Both the position numbers and the translations under genes were made by a program. Under the pieces are notes generated by a model. It was given only the letters and a program-made list of their open reading frames with translations, did no database searches and was not told where the DNA came from. A stretch of 64,000 nucleotides of DNA from Candidatus Epulonipiscium sp. (lineage in GTDB: Bacteria; Bacillota; Clostridia; Lachnospirales; Defluviitaleaceae): the NCBI GenBank assembly GCA_012518815.1, contig JAAYRK010000113.1, forward strand, positions 1-64,000, in the 5' to 3' direction. This document shows positions 25,764 through 34,533 of this stretch, one piece after another. Numbering within the stretch: the first letter of the stretch is position 1; every line of letters begins with the position of its first letter.

Positions 25764-27179
25764 ATGGAGGAAAAAATAAAAGCTCGGCCAGTAAAGATTA
25801 CTGATACTACTTTTCGTGATGCTCACCAATCTTTGATAGCAACAAGAATGACAACAGAAGATATGCTTCCTATAGCTGAAAAAATGGATAAAGTAGGATT
25901 TTATTCTATGGAAGTATGGGGAGGAGCAACTTTTGATTCTTGTTTACGTTTCTTAAAAGAAGATCCCTGGGAGCGTCTTAGAAAATTAAGAGCAACAATT
26001 AAAAATACAAAACTTCAAATGTTACTAAGAGGGCAAAACTTACTAGGATATCGTCATTATGCCGATGATGTTGTAGAATATTTTGTTCAAAAAAGTATAG
26101 CTAATGGTATAGATATTATTAGAATATTTGATGCTTTAAATGATACAAGAAATTTAGAAACTGCAATAAAAGCAGCAAATAAAGAAAAAGGTCATGTTCA
26201 AGTTGCAATTTCTTATACATTAAGTGAAGTTCATACTTTAGAATACTACGTAAAATTAGCAAAACAATTAGAAAATATGGGTGCACATTCATTTTGTATT
26301 AAGGATATGGCAGGTTTATTAGTACCTTATGCTGCTTATGAATTAGTTTCTGCTTTAAAGAATGCTATAAGTATTCCAATTCAACTTCATGGTCACTATA
26401 CTAGTGGAGTTGTGGCAATGTCATATTTAAAAGGCGTTGAAGCAGGGGCTGATGTTATTGATACAGCTATGTCTCCTTTTGCAATGGGAACTGCTCAACC
26501 AGCTACTGAAGTTATGGTAGAGACCTTTAGAGGAACTCCTTATGACAGTGGTTTAGATCAAGAATTATTAGCTGAGATAGCAGATTATTTCAGACCTCTT
26601 CGTGAAAAGGCAATGGAAGAAGGTTTGTTAAATCCTAAAGTTTTAGGTGTAGATATAAAAACTCTTTTATATCAAGTGCCTGGCGGAATGTTGTCTAATT
26701 TAGTATCTCAGTTAAAAAGCCAAAATGCTGAAGAACGTTTCTACGAAGTTCTTCAGGAAATACCAAGGGTTAGGGCAGATTTTGGATATCCTCCTTTGGT
26801 AACTCCATCTAGTCAGATTGTAGGAACTCAAGCTGTTTTAAATGTATTAATGAATGAACGCTACAAAATGATTACTAAAGAATCTAAAGCTCTTGTTAGA
26901 GGTGAATACGGAAGAACTCCTGTTCCGATTTCAGAGGAAATTATAAAGAAGGTTATAGGAGACGAAAAACCAATTACTTGTAGGCCAGCAGATTTATTAG
27001 AGCCTGAATTGGATAAAATTGAAGCTGAAATGAAACAATATAAAGAACAAGATGAAGACGTATTATCTTATGCACTATTCCCTCAAGTTGCTGAAGAATT
27101 CTTTAAATACCGTCAAGCTCAAAAGACAAAGGTTGACGTTAGTTTAGCAGATACAAAAAATAAAGTTTATCCAGTATAA
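25764..27179 (+). CDS. Oxaloacetate decarboxylase alpha / 5S transcarboxylase subunit without biotin domain
   Basis: A 471-residue biotin-dependent carboxyltransferase of the pyruvate/oxaloacetate class. The TIM-barrel start 'DTTFRDAHQSLIATRM', 'EVWGGATFD', 'RIFDALND', the catalytic 'CIKDMAGLL' lysine, and the metal-binding 'QLHGHYTSG' are present. It ends without the biotinyl domain of full OadA proteins, so the separate carrier upstream must serve it, as in the 5S transcarboxylase subunit. AGGAGG favours ATG 25764. A terminator ends the operon. Confidence 0.92.
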   Translation: MEEKIKARPVKITDTTFRDAHQSLIATRMTTEDMLPIAEKMDKVGFYSMEVWGGATFDSCLRFLKEDPWERLRKLRATIKNTKLQMLLRGQNLLGYRHYADDVVEYFVQKSIANGIDIIRIFDALNDTRNLETAIKAANKEKGHVQVAISYTLSEVHTLEYYVKLAKQLENMGAHSFCIKDMAGLLVPYAAYELVSALKNAISIPIQLHGHYTSGVVAMSYLKGVEAGADVIDTAMSPFAMGTAQPATEVMVETFRGTPYDSGLDQELLAEIADYFRPLREKAMEEGLLNPKVLGVDIKTLLYQVPGGMLSNLVSQLKSQNAEERFYEVLQEIPRVRADFGYPPLVTPSSQIVGTQAVLNVLMNERYKMITKESKALVRGEYGRTPVPISEEIIKKVIGDEKPITCRPADLLEPELDKIEAEMKQYKEQDEDVLSYALFPQVAEEFFKYRQAQKTKVDVSLADTKNKVYPV

Positions 27180-27226
27180 ATTTCAATAATGTATTTAGCT
27201 AAAAATTGAATTTAACTAATTTTTGT

Positions 27227-27256
27227 AAAGTGTGCATTTTTGCACACTTTTTTTTA
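27227..27256 (+). terminator. Terminator of the decarboxylase operon
   Basis: Perfect ten-pair stem (27227-27236 with 27241-27250, AAAGTGTGCA / TGCACACTTT) followed by a long T-run. Almost the same hairpin sequence ends the LysM-GH18 gene at 44234. Confidence 0.9.
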
Positions 27257-27262
27257 ATATTG

Positions 27263-27291
27263 TTTGTAAAAAAGCAATTTTTATATATAAT
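27263..27291 (+). promoter_or_regulatory. Possible promoter of the RpiR regulator gene
   Basis: TTTGTA at 27263-27268 and a perfect TATAAT at 27286-27291 are spaced by 17 bases, just past the upstream terminator. Confidence 0.5.
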
Positions 27292-27358
27292 AATGATATG
27301 ATGTAAGCTTTAAGGCTGAATTCAATAGGATGAAAATTTAGAAATGTGAGGGACTAAT

Positions 27359-28270
27359 ATGTATAATACAAATGATTTAATTCAACGGATTCACAAGAGC
27401 TTACCCAAGTTAAGCAAAGGGCAAAAGCTTATTGCAAATTATATTTTAAATCACTATGAAAAAGCAGTTTTTTTAACTGCAGCAAAATTAGGTTCTGTTG
27501 TAGGAGTAAGTGAATCTACAGTTGTACGTTTTGCAAATGAGTTAGGCTATGATGGTTATCCTAAACTTCAAAGAGCTTTGGAAGAATTAGTAAAAAATAG
27601 GCTCACTTCAGTACAGAGAATGGAAGTAGCATATGACCGTTTAGATCAAAAAAGTGTTTTAAAATATGTTTTACAATCTGATGCTGACAAGATAAAGCAT
27701 ACCTTAGAAGAAATTGATGAAGTTTCCTTTGATAATTCAGTCAATGCAATTTTAAATGCTCGGAAGATATATATTTTAGGAGTTAGAAGCTCAGCTGCCC
27801 TTGCAAGCTTTCTTGGCTTTTATTTTAATCTTTTATTTGACAATGTAAAATTAATACATACAAATAGTGTAAGTGAAATGTTTGAACAAATTCATAAAAT
27901 GAATTCAGAAGACGTGGTAATTGGCATTAGTTTTCCCAGGTATTCGAAAAGAACTATAAAAGCAATGGAATTTGCTAAATCTCAAAAAGCTACGGTAATA
28001 GCTATTACTGACAGTCCTTTATCCCCTTTGATTCGTTATGCTGATTATAGCCTTCTTGCTAGAAGTGATATGGCATCTTTTGTAGATTCTTTAGTAGCAC
28101 CTATGAGTGTTCTTAATGCATTAATCGTTGCAATAAGTTTAAAGAAAAAGGATGAAATATCAGAGTCCTTAAGTAATTTAGAAAAAATTTGGACCGAATA
28201 TCAAGTATATGATAATGAAGACGGCGATTTAAATTTAAGCTATTCATTAAATAAAAAACAAGGTGGTTAG
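27359..28270 (+). CDS. MurR/RpiR family transcriptional regulator
   Basis: A 303-residue regulator with an N-terminal RpiR helix-turn-helix (about 1-80; 'SEASTVVRFANELGYDGYP'-like, here 'SESTVVRFANELGYDGYP') and a C-terminal SIS sugar-phosphate isomerase fold (about 125-260; 'IYILGVRSSAALASF', 'ISFPRYSKRTIKAM', 'AITDSPLSPL'). Such proteins sense phosphorylated sugars or amino sugars. Neighbours do not reveal the ligand. It overlaps nothing but ends one base before the next start, so it is co-transcribed with the phosphatase gene. Confidence 0.9.
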   Translation: MYNTNDLIQRIHKSLPKLSKGQKLIANYILNHYEKAVFLTAAKLGSVVGVSESTVVRFANELGYDGYPKLQRALEELVKNRLTSVQRMEVAYDRLDQKSVLKYVLQSDADKIKHTLEEIDEVSFDNSVNAILNARKIYILGVRSSAALASFLGFYFNLLFDNVKLIHTNSVSEMFEQIHKMNSEDVVIGISFPRYSKRTIKAMEFAKSQKATVIAITDSPLSPLIRYADYSLLARSDMASFVDSLVAPMSVLNALIVAISLKKKDEISESLSNLEKIWTEYQVYDNEDGDLNLSYSLNKKQGG

Positions 28271-28271
28271 T

Positions 28272-28898
28272 ATGCTTAAATTATATTTAGTAAGACATGG
28301 GGAGACAGCATGGAATATAGATAATAAATATCAGGGTATCACAGATATCCCTTTAAATGAAATAGGAATTAAGCAAGCTCAAGCTATTGCAAGAAGGATG
28401 AAAGCTTTTAAAATAGATAAGATTTACTCATCAGATTTATCAAGAGCTTATGAGACAGGAAAATTAATATCAAGAGAGAAAAATATTAATATAGAAAAAA
28501 TGCCTGGATTAAGAGAAATCAGCTTTGGTGAATGGGAAGGCTATACAATCTCTGAATTAGAGGAACTCTATGGAGAAAACTATAAAAGATTCTTTTTAGA
28601 GCCTCATAAGTATAATTTTCCTGGAGAAGGCAGTATGGAGGCAGTTCAAAAAAGGATAAGAAAAGCTATCGGGGAAATAGAAAAAAAACATCCTAAGGGA
28701 GATATAGTTATAGTATCTCATGGAGGAGTTTTAAAGATATTAATTATGACATTATTAGAAATTGATTTATCTTTTTTTAAAAGTTTTTGGTTGGGCAATA
28801 CTTCCTTATCTATTATTGAGAAAAAAGATAATGGAAAATGGATATTGAGTCTACTTAATGACAGAAGTCATCTAGAAGAAGTATATTTTAAACAATAG
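28272..28898 (+). CDS. Histidine phosphatase family protein
   Basis: A 208-residue phosphoglycerate-mutase-like phosphatase. The catalytic histidine is in 'LVRHGETAWN' (about 5-14), with 'YSSDLSRAYET', 'EISFGEWEG' and the second histidine in 'VSHGGVLKIL'. The 'GEWEG' pattern suits the CobC/GpmB phosphatase branch rather than glycolytic mutase. AAGGTGG leads to ATG 28272, one base after the RpiR gene ends. Substrate is unknown. Confidence 0.88.
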   Translation: MLKLYLVRHGETAWNIDNKYQGITDIPLNEIGIKQAQAIARRMKAFKIDKIYSSDLSRAYETGKLISREKNINIEKMPGLREISFGEWEGYTISELEELYGENYKRFFLEPHKYNFPGEGSMEAVQKRIRKAIGEIEKKHPKGDIVIVSHGGVLKILIMTLLEIDLSFFKSFWLGNTSLSIIEKKDNGKWILSLLNDRSHLEEVYFKQ

Positions 28899-28933
28899 TA
28901 ATAATTAATAATAAATAACTAGGAGTAATTATT

Positions 28934-29296
28934 ATGGCTATATGTGCAATTAGAGGTGCAATTACAATCGACAAAAATACAAAAGAAGATATTCTTGAAA
29001 ATACAAGCATTTTATTAAAAGAAATAATAAGTAAAAATAATATTAATATTGATGATATTATTTCTATAACCTTTACTGCAACTGAAGATATAGATGCGGC
29101 ATATCCGGCTGTAGCTGCTAGAAGTTTAAATATTACAAAAGCTGCCTTATTATGTTTTCAAGAAATGAAAGTGGTTGGTAGCTTAAAAATGTGTATTAGA
29201 GTCATGCTTTTGGTTGAAACTAATAAGACTCAGGAGCAAATGAATCATGTATATTTAAAAGATGCAGTTGTATTAAGACCGGATTTATTAAATTAA
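28934..29296 (+). CDS. aroH: Chorismate mutase, AroH type
   Basis: A monofunctional trimeric chorismate mutase converting chorismate to prephenate for phenylalanine and tyrosine. The 120-residue length is typical. Conserved parts are 'AIRGAITIDKNTKEDI' near the start, 'SITFTATEDIDAAYPAVAAR', the 'LLCFQEM' strand with the catalytic-region cysteine, 'CIRVMLLVET' with the active-site arginine, and 'HVYLKDAVVLRPDL' at the end. It lies just upstream of cmk in an apparent operon. Confidence 0.93.
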   Translation: MAICAIRGAITIDKNTKEDILENTSILLKEIISKNNINIDDIISITFTATEDIDAAYPAVAARSLNITKAALLCFQEMKVVGSLKMCIRVMLLVETNKTQEQMNHVYLKDAVVLRPDLLN

Positions 29297-29313
29297 CATT
29301 TTAGGAGGTTGTT

Positions 29314-29970
29314 ATGGGACATTTTGCTATTGCTATTGATGGGCCAGCAGGAGCTGGTAAAAGTACTATTGCAAAATTGGTTGCTAAAAAATTAAATATT
29401 ATATATGTTGATACTGGTGCTATGTATAGAGCTGTTGCTTTATATTGTATCGAAAATTCTATTGATTATAATAGTAAAGAAGAAGTTAAAAAAGTTTTAG
29501 ACAATATTGATATTAAGATAACCCATAAAGATAACAACCAGAGGATTATATTAAATAACAAAGATGTAACAGATTTAATCAGAAGTACAGAAGTATCTAA
29601 AGGTTCTTCAGCAGTTGCAACAATCTATGCTGTACGCATAAAAATGGTCGAAATACAAAGAAATATAGCAAAAAATAATTCTGTTGTAATGGATGGCAGA
29701 GACATTGGAACTTATGTATTACCTAATGCAAAGATTAAAGTTTTTTTGACTGCAAGTGTAGATGAGCGGGCAAAAAGAAGACATAAGGAATTAATAGAAA
29801 AAGGAATAAAATGCGACTTTGAGCAAATAAAAAAGGATATTGAAGAAAGAGACAAAAATGATTCTACAAGAGAGTTCGCTCCCTTAAAAAAAGCTGATGA
29901 TGCTGTTGAAATTGACACTACAAAACTTAATATAGAAGAAGTTGTGGAGAAGATTATTGAATTATTATGA
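29314..29970 (+). CDS. cmk: Cytidylate kinase
   Basis: Cmk phosphorylates CMP and dCMP. The 218-residue product opens with the P-loop 'IDGPAGAGKSTIAK' (about 6-19), followed by 'VDTGAMYRAVALYC', 'VMDGRDIGTYVLP' and the lid arginines in 'DERAKRRHKEL' and 'ERDKNDSTREFAPLK'. GGAGG precedes the ATG. It is followed by the S1-domain protein gene, a typical bacterial cmk-rpsA order. Confidence 0.95.
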   Translation: MGHFAIAIDGPAGAGKSTIAKLVAKKLNIIYVDTGAMYRAVALYCIENSIDYNSKEEVKKVLDNIDIKITHKDNNQRIILNNKDVTDLIRSTEVSKGSSAVATIYAVRIKMVEIQRNIAKNNSVVMDGRDIGTYVLPNAKIKVFLTASVDERAKRRHKELIEKGIKCDFEQIKKDIEERDKNDSTREFAPLKKADDAVEIDTTKLNIEEVVEKIIELL

Positions 29971-30088
29971 ATTTATATGACGGATAATAGATTATTTAGA
30001 GTTGAATAATTTATTGTCTAATGATAAAATTGGTATAGTCGTAGAAGCATAGCTTCTGCTTGTAAATAATAAGGAGGTTATTATTACA

Positions 30089-31186
30089 ATGAACGATTTA
30101 GAAAATCATAATAATGAAAGTTTTGAGGATTTACTTAATGAATCTTTTGTTACATTAAGAAGTGGTGAAATTGTTAAGGGTACTGTAATTAATGTAACTG
30201 ATACAGAGGTAATGGTTAATCTTGGATATAAATCCGATGGTATTATTTCTAAAGCCGAATTTTCTAATGATCCTAATATAAGTTTAAAGGATGCAGTTAA
30301 GATTGGTGAAGAAATAGAAGTATATATAATAAGAGTTAATGACAACGAAGGTATTATTGAATTATCCAAGAAAAAAGTGGACCTTCAAAATGGATGGGAT
30401 GTTATCCAAAAGGCATATGAAGAAGAAAAAGTAATAACAGGAAAAGTAATAGAAGCTGTAAAAGGTGGTATTATTGCTATTAATAATGAAGTTAGGATAT
30501 TTATACCTGCGTCTTTATTAGGTTCTCGTTATATTCAAGATTTAAACCAATTCTTAGGAAAAAACATTGATTTTAAAATAGTTGAATTTGATAAGAGAAG
30601 AAGAAAGGTTATTGGAGATCGTAAACAAGTTGTTGTAGAGGAACGTAAGAACAAACGTGAGGAAATATTTAGCAATTTAGAAATAGGAGATACAGTTACT
30701 GGCAAAGTAAGTAATATAACTGGTTTTGGAGCTTTTATAGATTTAGGTGGTGTAGATGGCTTAGTTCACAGTTCTGAATTATCATGGAAAAGAATTAATA
30801 AGCCTTCTGACATTCTTAAGATTGGTCAGGAAGTTGAAGCCAGAGTAATTCAAATTGACAAAGAAAATGAAAAAATTTCTCTTTCAATGAAGAGAGAAGA
30901 AGATAATCCTTGGAAAAACATTGAAGAAAAATATCCTATTGGCTCAATTGTAAAAGGGAAAGTTGTAAGAATGGTTCCTTTTGGAGCTTTTGTTGAGCTT
31001 GAAGAAGGCTTAGATGCTTTGATTCATATTTCTCAGATTGCTAATAAACATGTAGCTAATGCTGAAGATGAACTTAAACTTGGAGAGATTGTTGAAGCTA
31101 AGGTAATAGAAATAGATGAAAATCAAAAGAAAATAAGTTTAAGTATTAAACAAATTGATAAAGAAAATGAGCTTCCTAAAGAATAA
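30089..31186 (+). CDS. rpsA: S1 RNA-binding domain protein (ribosomal protein S1 homologue)
   Basis: A 365-residue protein with four S1 domains at about 20-90, 105-170, 190-260 and 275-345; the third and fourth are strongest ('GFGAFIDLGGVDGLVHSSEL' and 'PFGAFVELEEGLDALIHISQ'). In many Clostridia this protein is fused to IspH; here it stands alone. Firmicute S1-like proteins differ from the six-domain Escherichia coli S1, so ribosomal function is probable but not certain. AAGGAGG precedes the ATG, and a small AGAAGC/GCTTCT hairpin lies in the leader. Confidence 0.88.
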   Translation: MNDLENHNNESFEDLLNESFVTLRSGEIVKGTVINVTDTEVMVNLGYKSDGIISKAEFSNDPNISLKDAVKIGEEIEVYIIRVNDNEGIIELSKKKVDLQNGWDVIQKAYEEEKVITGKVIEAVKGGIIAINNEVRIFIPASLLGSRYIQDLNQFLGKNIDFKIVEFDKRRRKVIGDRKQVVVEERKNKREEIFSNLEIGDTVTGKVSNITGFGAFIDLGGVDGLVHSSELSWKRINKPSDILKIGQEVEARVIQIDKENEKISLSMKREEDNPWKNIEEKYPIGSIVKGKVVRMVPFGAFVELEEGLDALIHISQIANKHVANAEDELKLGEIVEAKVIEIDENQKKISLSIKQIDKENELPKE

Positions 31187-31210
31187 ATGCGGCTGTAGCC
31201 GCATTTATTA
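31185..31210 (+). terminator. Hairpin after the S1 gene
   Basis: Nine-pair stem (31185-31193 with 31198-31206, AAATGCGGC / GCCGCATTT) with a TGTA loop. The T-tract is short (TTTATTA), so termination may be partial. Confidence 0.65.
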
Positions 31211-31238
31211 GCTTATCATAATTTGAGGGAGGTATAAG

Positions 31239-32021
31239 ATGGTTATTACATATGAAGACTTTAAAAAAGAAATATATAGTTTGTCGGGAATTGACCTTAA
31301 CTCTTATAAGGAACGGCAAATGAAAAGACGCATAGATGCATTAATTAAAAAGAATAATTTTAATGATTATCATTCATATGTTATAGCTTTAAAAACTAAT
31401 AATGATTTGTATAATGAATTTATTAATTACCTTACCATCAATGTATCTCAGTTTTTTAGGAATCCTTCACAATGGGAAGTCTTAGAAAAAGAAATAATTC
31501 CATATTTATTAAAATCCACTTCTAATTTAAAAGTATGGAGTGCTGCATGCTCCACTGGTGATGAACCTTATTCTTTAGTTATGTTATTATCAAAATTTAT
31601 CCCCCTTTCAAAAATAAAAATTATAGCTACAGATATTGATAAAGAAGCTATTGAAAAAGCAAAAATGGGTATTTATAGTGAAAAAAGTTTAGAAGGAATG
31701 CCACAGGAATTTTTTACGAAATATTTCAAAGCCGTAGGGAATTCTTATCAAATTTCCGAAGAGATAAAAAATTGCGTCATATTTCAACATCATAACTTAT
31801 TAAAAGATGCTTATCCTCAAAATTGTGATTTAATCGTATGCAGAAATGTATTAATTTATTTTACAGAAGAAGCAAAAACCAATATATATAAAAAGTTTAA
31901 TGCATCATTAAAAACAGATGGAGTTTTATTTGTAGGAAGTACTGAACAAATTATTATGGCTCATAAGTATGCTTTTACTCCTATTAGATCATTTTTTTAT
32001 AAAAAAGTATCAAACATATAA
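31239..32021 (+). CDS. cheR: Chemoreceptor glutamate methyltransferase CheR
   Basis: CheR methylates glutamates on chemoreceptors using SAM. The 260-residue product has the N-terminal CheR_N helical domain ('GIDLNSYKERQMKRRIDALI'), 'LTINVSQFFRNP', and the SAM site 'VWSAACSTGDEPYSLVMLL' (about 98-116), then 'ATDIDKEAIEKAK' and 'CRNVLIYFTEEA'. No other chemotaxis gene is in the window. GAGGGAGG precedes the ATG. Confidence 0.93.
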   Translation: MVITYEDFKKEIYSLSGIDLNSYKERQMKRRIDALIKKNNFNDYHSYVIALKTNNDLYNEFINYLTINVSQFFRNPSQWEVLEKEIIPYLLKSTSNLKVWSAACSTGDEPYSLVMLLSKFIPLSKIKIIATDIDKEAIEKAKMGIYSEKSLEGMPQEFFTKYFKAVGNSYQISEEIKNCVIFQHHNLLKDAYPQNCDLIVCRNVLIYFTEEAKTNIYKKFNASLKTDGVLFVGSTEQIIMAHKYAFTPIRSFFYKKVSNI

Positions 32022-32063
32022 TTGTAGAAGCTTTTATATTTTCTAATAAGTTGGAGTGAGATA

Positions 32064-32920
32064 ATGACTTTTATTATTATTTCAATGATTATTTGGGGAA
32101 GCATTGGTATATTTGTTAGATTACTTGAGCTTCCTTCAGTTGAAATTGCATTTTTAAGGGCACTAATTGCCTCTTTTTTTCTTTTGTCTTATTCATTTAT
32201 TTTTAAAGTAGTTGATATTAAAAGAATTAAAAAAAATATAATTTTATTAGTTATTGCTGGTATTGCTGTTGGTCTTAATTGGATTATGCTTTTTCAATCT
32301 TACAGGTATACCAGTATTGCTAATGCTACAATTAGTTATTACTTTGCCCCTATAATTGTATTATTTCTTTCTCCGATTATATTAAAGGAAAAGATGACCT
32401 TATTAAAGTTTTTTTCTATTCTAACATCTATGACAGGTTTGTTTGTTATTATGTATTATTCTGCTGACAATATGGAAAGAGCTTCTAATAATTTTTTAGG
32501 TATATTATTTGGCCTTTTTTCTGCAGTATTGTATGCATTAATTATACTAGTTACAAAAAAATGAAGGATATATCAGCATTAGAAATATGCTTAGTAGAAA
32601 TGATTGTTGCGACTTTGGTTTTATTACCTTTTGTTATACATAATAATCAACTCCATATAAAAAATATTCAAACAGGAATAATTATATTAATATTAGGGAT
32701 TGTACATACAGGACTTGCTTACATATTATATTTTACGGGGATAAGAAAAGTTAAGGCACAAAACGCAGCCTTACTTAGTTATATAGATCCTCTTTGTGCA
32801 ATCCTATTTAGCATGATAATACTCGGAGAAATTCCTAATAAAGCACAAAAGATAGGAGCATTATTAATCTTTTCTTCTTCTTTAATAACTGAAATCAAAA
32901 ATAAAAAAGTCCCAAACTAA
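32064..32920 (+). pseudogene. EamA/DMT family transporter split by a frameshift
   Basis: Two consecutive frames make one drug/metabolite transporter. The first (32064-32564, 166 residues) carries an N-terminal EamA half ('IIWGSIGIFVRLLELPSVEIAFLRA', quoted in part) and ends 'ILVTKK'. The second (32561-32920, 119 residues) begins 'MKDISALEICLVE' and carries the remaining helices. The junction is a run of seven A (32555-32561) followed by TGA; a -1 shift or one extra A restores an uninterrupted ten-helix protein with no missing residues. It is a real frameshift, a sequencing error in a homopolymer, or expressed by slippage. Substrate unknown. Confidence 0.85.
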
Positions 32921-32946
32921 GGTTATAACCTTAGTTTGGGACTTTT
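32905..32946. terminator. Perfect 42-bp palindromic bidirectional terminator
   Basis: Arms 32905-32925 and 32926-32946 are exactly complementary with no spacer, A-rich on the left and T-rich on the right. The transporter stop codon lies inside it and the minus-strand gene ends one base beyond, so it can terminate both converging transcripts. Confidence 0.85.
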
Positions 32947-32947
32947 A

Positions 32948-34393
32948 TTAATGATCTTTGTGGTCATGATTACAACTACAAGCTTTATCAAAGAATCCAT
33001 AGTAATCCATTATTTTTCCTATATTATCTAAAATAAGAGCTTTGTTTTTATCAGAAGAAGTCATTTCAACGGCATTTATTAAGTAATTCATAAATTCTCC
33101 TTTATCCATTGCAAGAGGGATAACTCCTAAAAAGTTTTGCATCCGTGCTTTTCTTAATTGATTATTCATAGTTTTAAGTTCATTATCTATATAATTAACT
33201 AGTTTTCTTATTTGGCTTTTAATATTATCAGTTGCAGCTAAATCATTCTTAGTTCTATTATAGTAACTAATTACATAATCTAAATTACTATTAAGACAAG
33301 CTAATACAATTTGATAGTTTTCTAATCTATTAACGATTATTTCGTTATTGTCAAAGTTTGCATCTTCTTCTTCATATATTTTAATTATTTCATTATTTAT
33401 TTTTACCAATTTATTTTGAAGGATTTCAATGTGTTTATCTATTAAATCTGGTAAAGTCTCTATAAGAAGTTCTTTTTCTTGAGATTCTATTTCTTCACTA
33501 AAAATTGAAGATATTGAAAGGTAAAAATCTTTATATGCTACATGGCTATTAAAAAGACTCTCTAGACTAACATTTTTTTGCATTAAAAGTACGGCTGTAT
33601 AATTAAAGATATCATACAATGAAAATAGTAAATTACCAATATTTAATAAGTTATCGTTTACAGATTCAATTTCTTTCCAAAGGCTTTTTATTTCATCTAT
33701 GCTAAGTTTTTGCAGGGCCTTATTTTTACTATTTTCGATAGTGGTTGAAATATCTGGCAAAAAGTCATCATAGCCCTTTGTATTATTTCCAATAAATTGT
33801 TCTTTTAATAAATCAAAGAGTGCTTTTAAAGATTCATCAGATTCATCAATTTTAATTTGAGAAATACTTTTTTCTATATATTCGTAGTATTTATTTCTTG
33901 TTATTCTAATGGGAATATTCCTTAATAATTGATGAATAACATTTTCAAAGTCATTTTTATCAATATAATCGGATATAAATAAAAAGCATTCTTCAAAAAA
34001 GAGGTCGTAATCTAAGGAATCAACATCTTTATCATCTAAAGATAGCTCATTATATTTATCATTAATAATATGGCTTGCTATATAGAGTTCGGTATTATAG
34101 GAAGATAAAACCCTATACATTTCTTCTAATTTCATTTTGTAATTAATTATTGTTTCTACTTTATGAAGTTTTTCTTCAGTATTTTCATCTAGTATATCTT
34201 CAAGATTAACAAGCAGATTTATTGCAAAGTTGGACATCTCATATAAATCTATATTAATGTCATCAATAAAAGTTAAGGATTCATTATCATATATTTTTAT
34301 GAAGCTATTAAGAAATTTTAGAAAGGCAAGAGGAACAGTTTCCTTAAAAGAATTATTTAAAATAACTTCTAAACTATCTTTGTTGTTTATCAA
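32948..34393 (-). CDS. Uncharacterised 481-residue helical protein with Cys/His tail
   Basis: I do not recognise this protein. It is acidic and almost wholly alpha-helical by composition, with repeated Leu/Ile/Glu/Lys heptad-like stretches and no signal peptide or membrane segment. The tail ends 'CSCNHDHKDH', a cluster of two cysteines and three histidines (about 472-481) suited to metal binding. The start is TTG after AAGGAG. It is monocistronic, converging on the EamA gene and diverging from a response-regulator gene 140 bases away. Codon use and base composition look like the rest of the window. Confidence 0.75.
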   Translation of the reverse strand: MINNKDSLEVILNNSFKETVPLAFLKFLNSFIKIYDNESLTFIDDINIDLYEMSNFAINLLVNLEDILDENTEEKLHKVETIINYKMKLEEMYRVLSSYNTELYIASHIINDKYNELSLDDKDVDSLDYDLFFEECFLFISDYIDKNDFENVIHQLLRNIPIRITRNKYYEYIEKSISQIKIDESDESLKALFDLLKEQFIGNNTKGYDDFLPDISTTIENSKNKALQKLSIDEIKSLWKEIESVNDNLLNIGNLLFSLYDIFNYTAVLLMQKNVSLESLFNSHVAYKDFYLSISSIFSEEIESQEKELLIETLPDLIDKHIEILQNKLVKINNEIIKIYEEEDANFDNNEIIVNRLENYQIVLACLNSNLDYVISYYNRTKNDLAATDNIKSQIRKLVNYIDNELKTMNNQLRKARMQNFLGVIPLAMDKGEFMNYLINAVEMTSSDKNKALILDNIGKIMDYYGFFDKACSCNHDHKDH

Positions 34394-34533
34394 TTAAATT
34401 CTCCTTTCATCTTTTGTCATACAATTATAACATAAAATATTCTATTAAATGATGGTGAATTTTTTAAAAATATATCCGATATATATATTAGAGTAAAAAA
34501 TGGAAGCTTGTAGCAAGACAGTGGAGGTAGGAA

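Noticed and set aside
32561-32920. The second EamA half as an independent small transporter
   Set aside because: It has no ribosome site of its own, and its first residues continue the upstream half exactly after a one-base shift.
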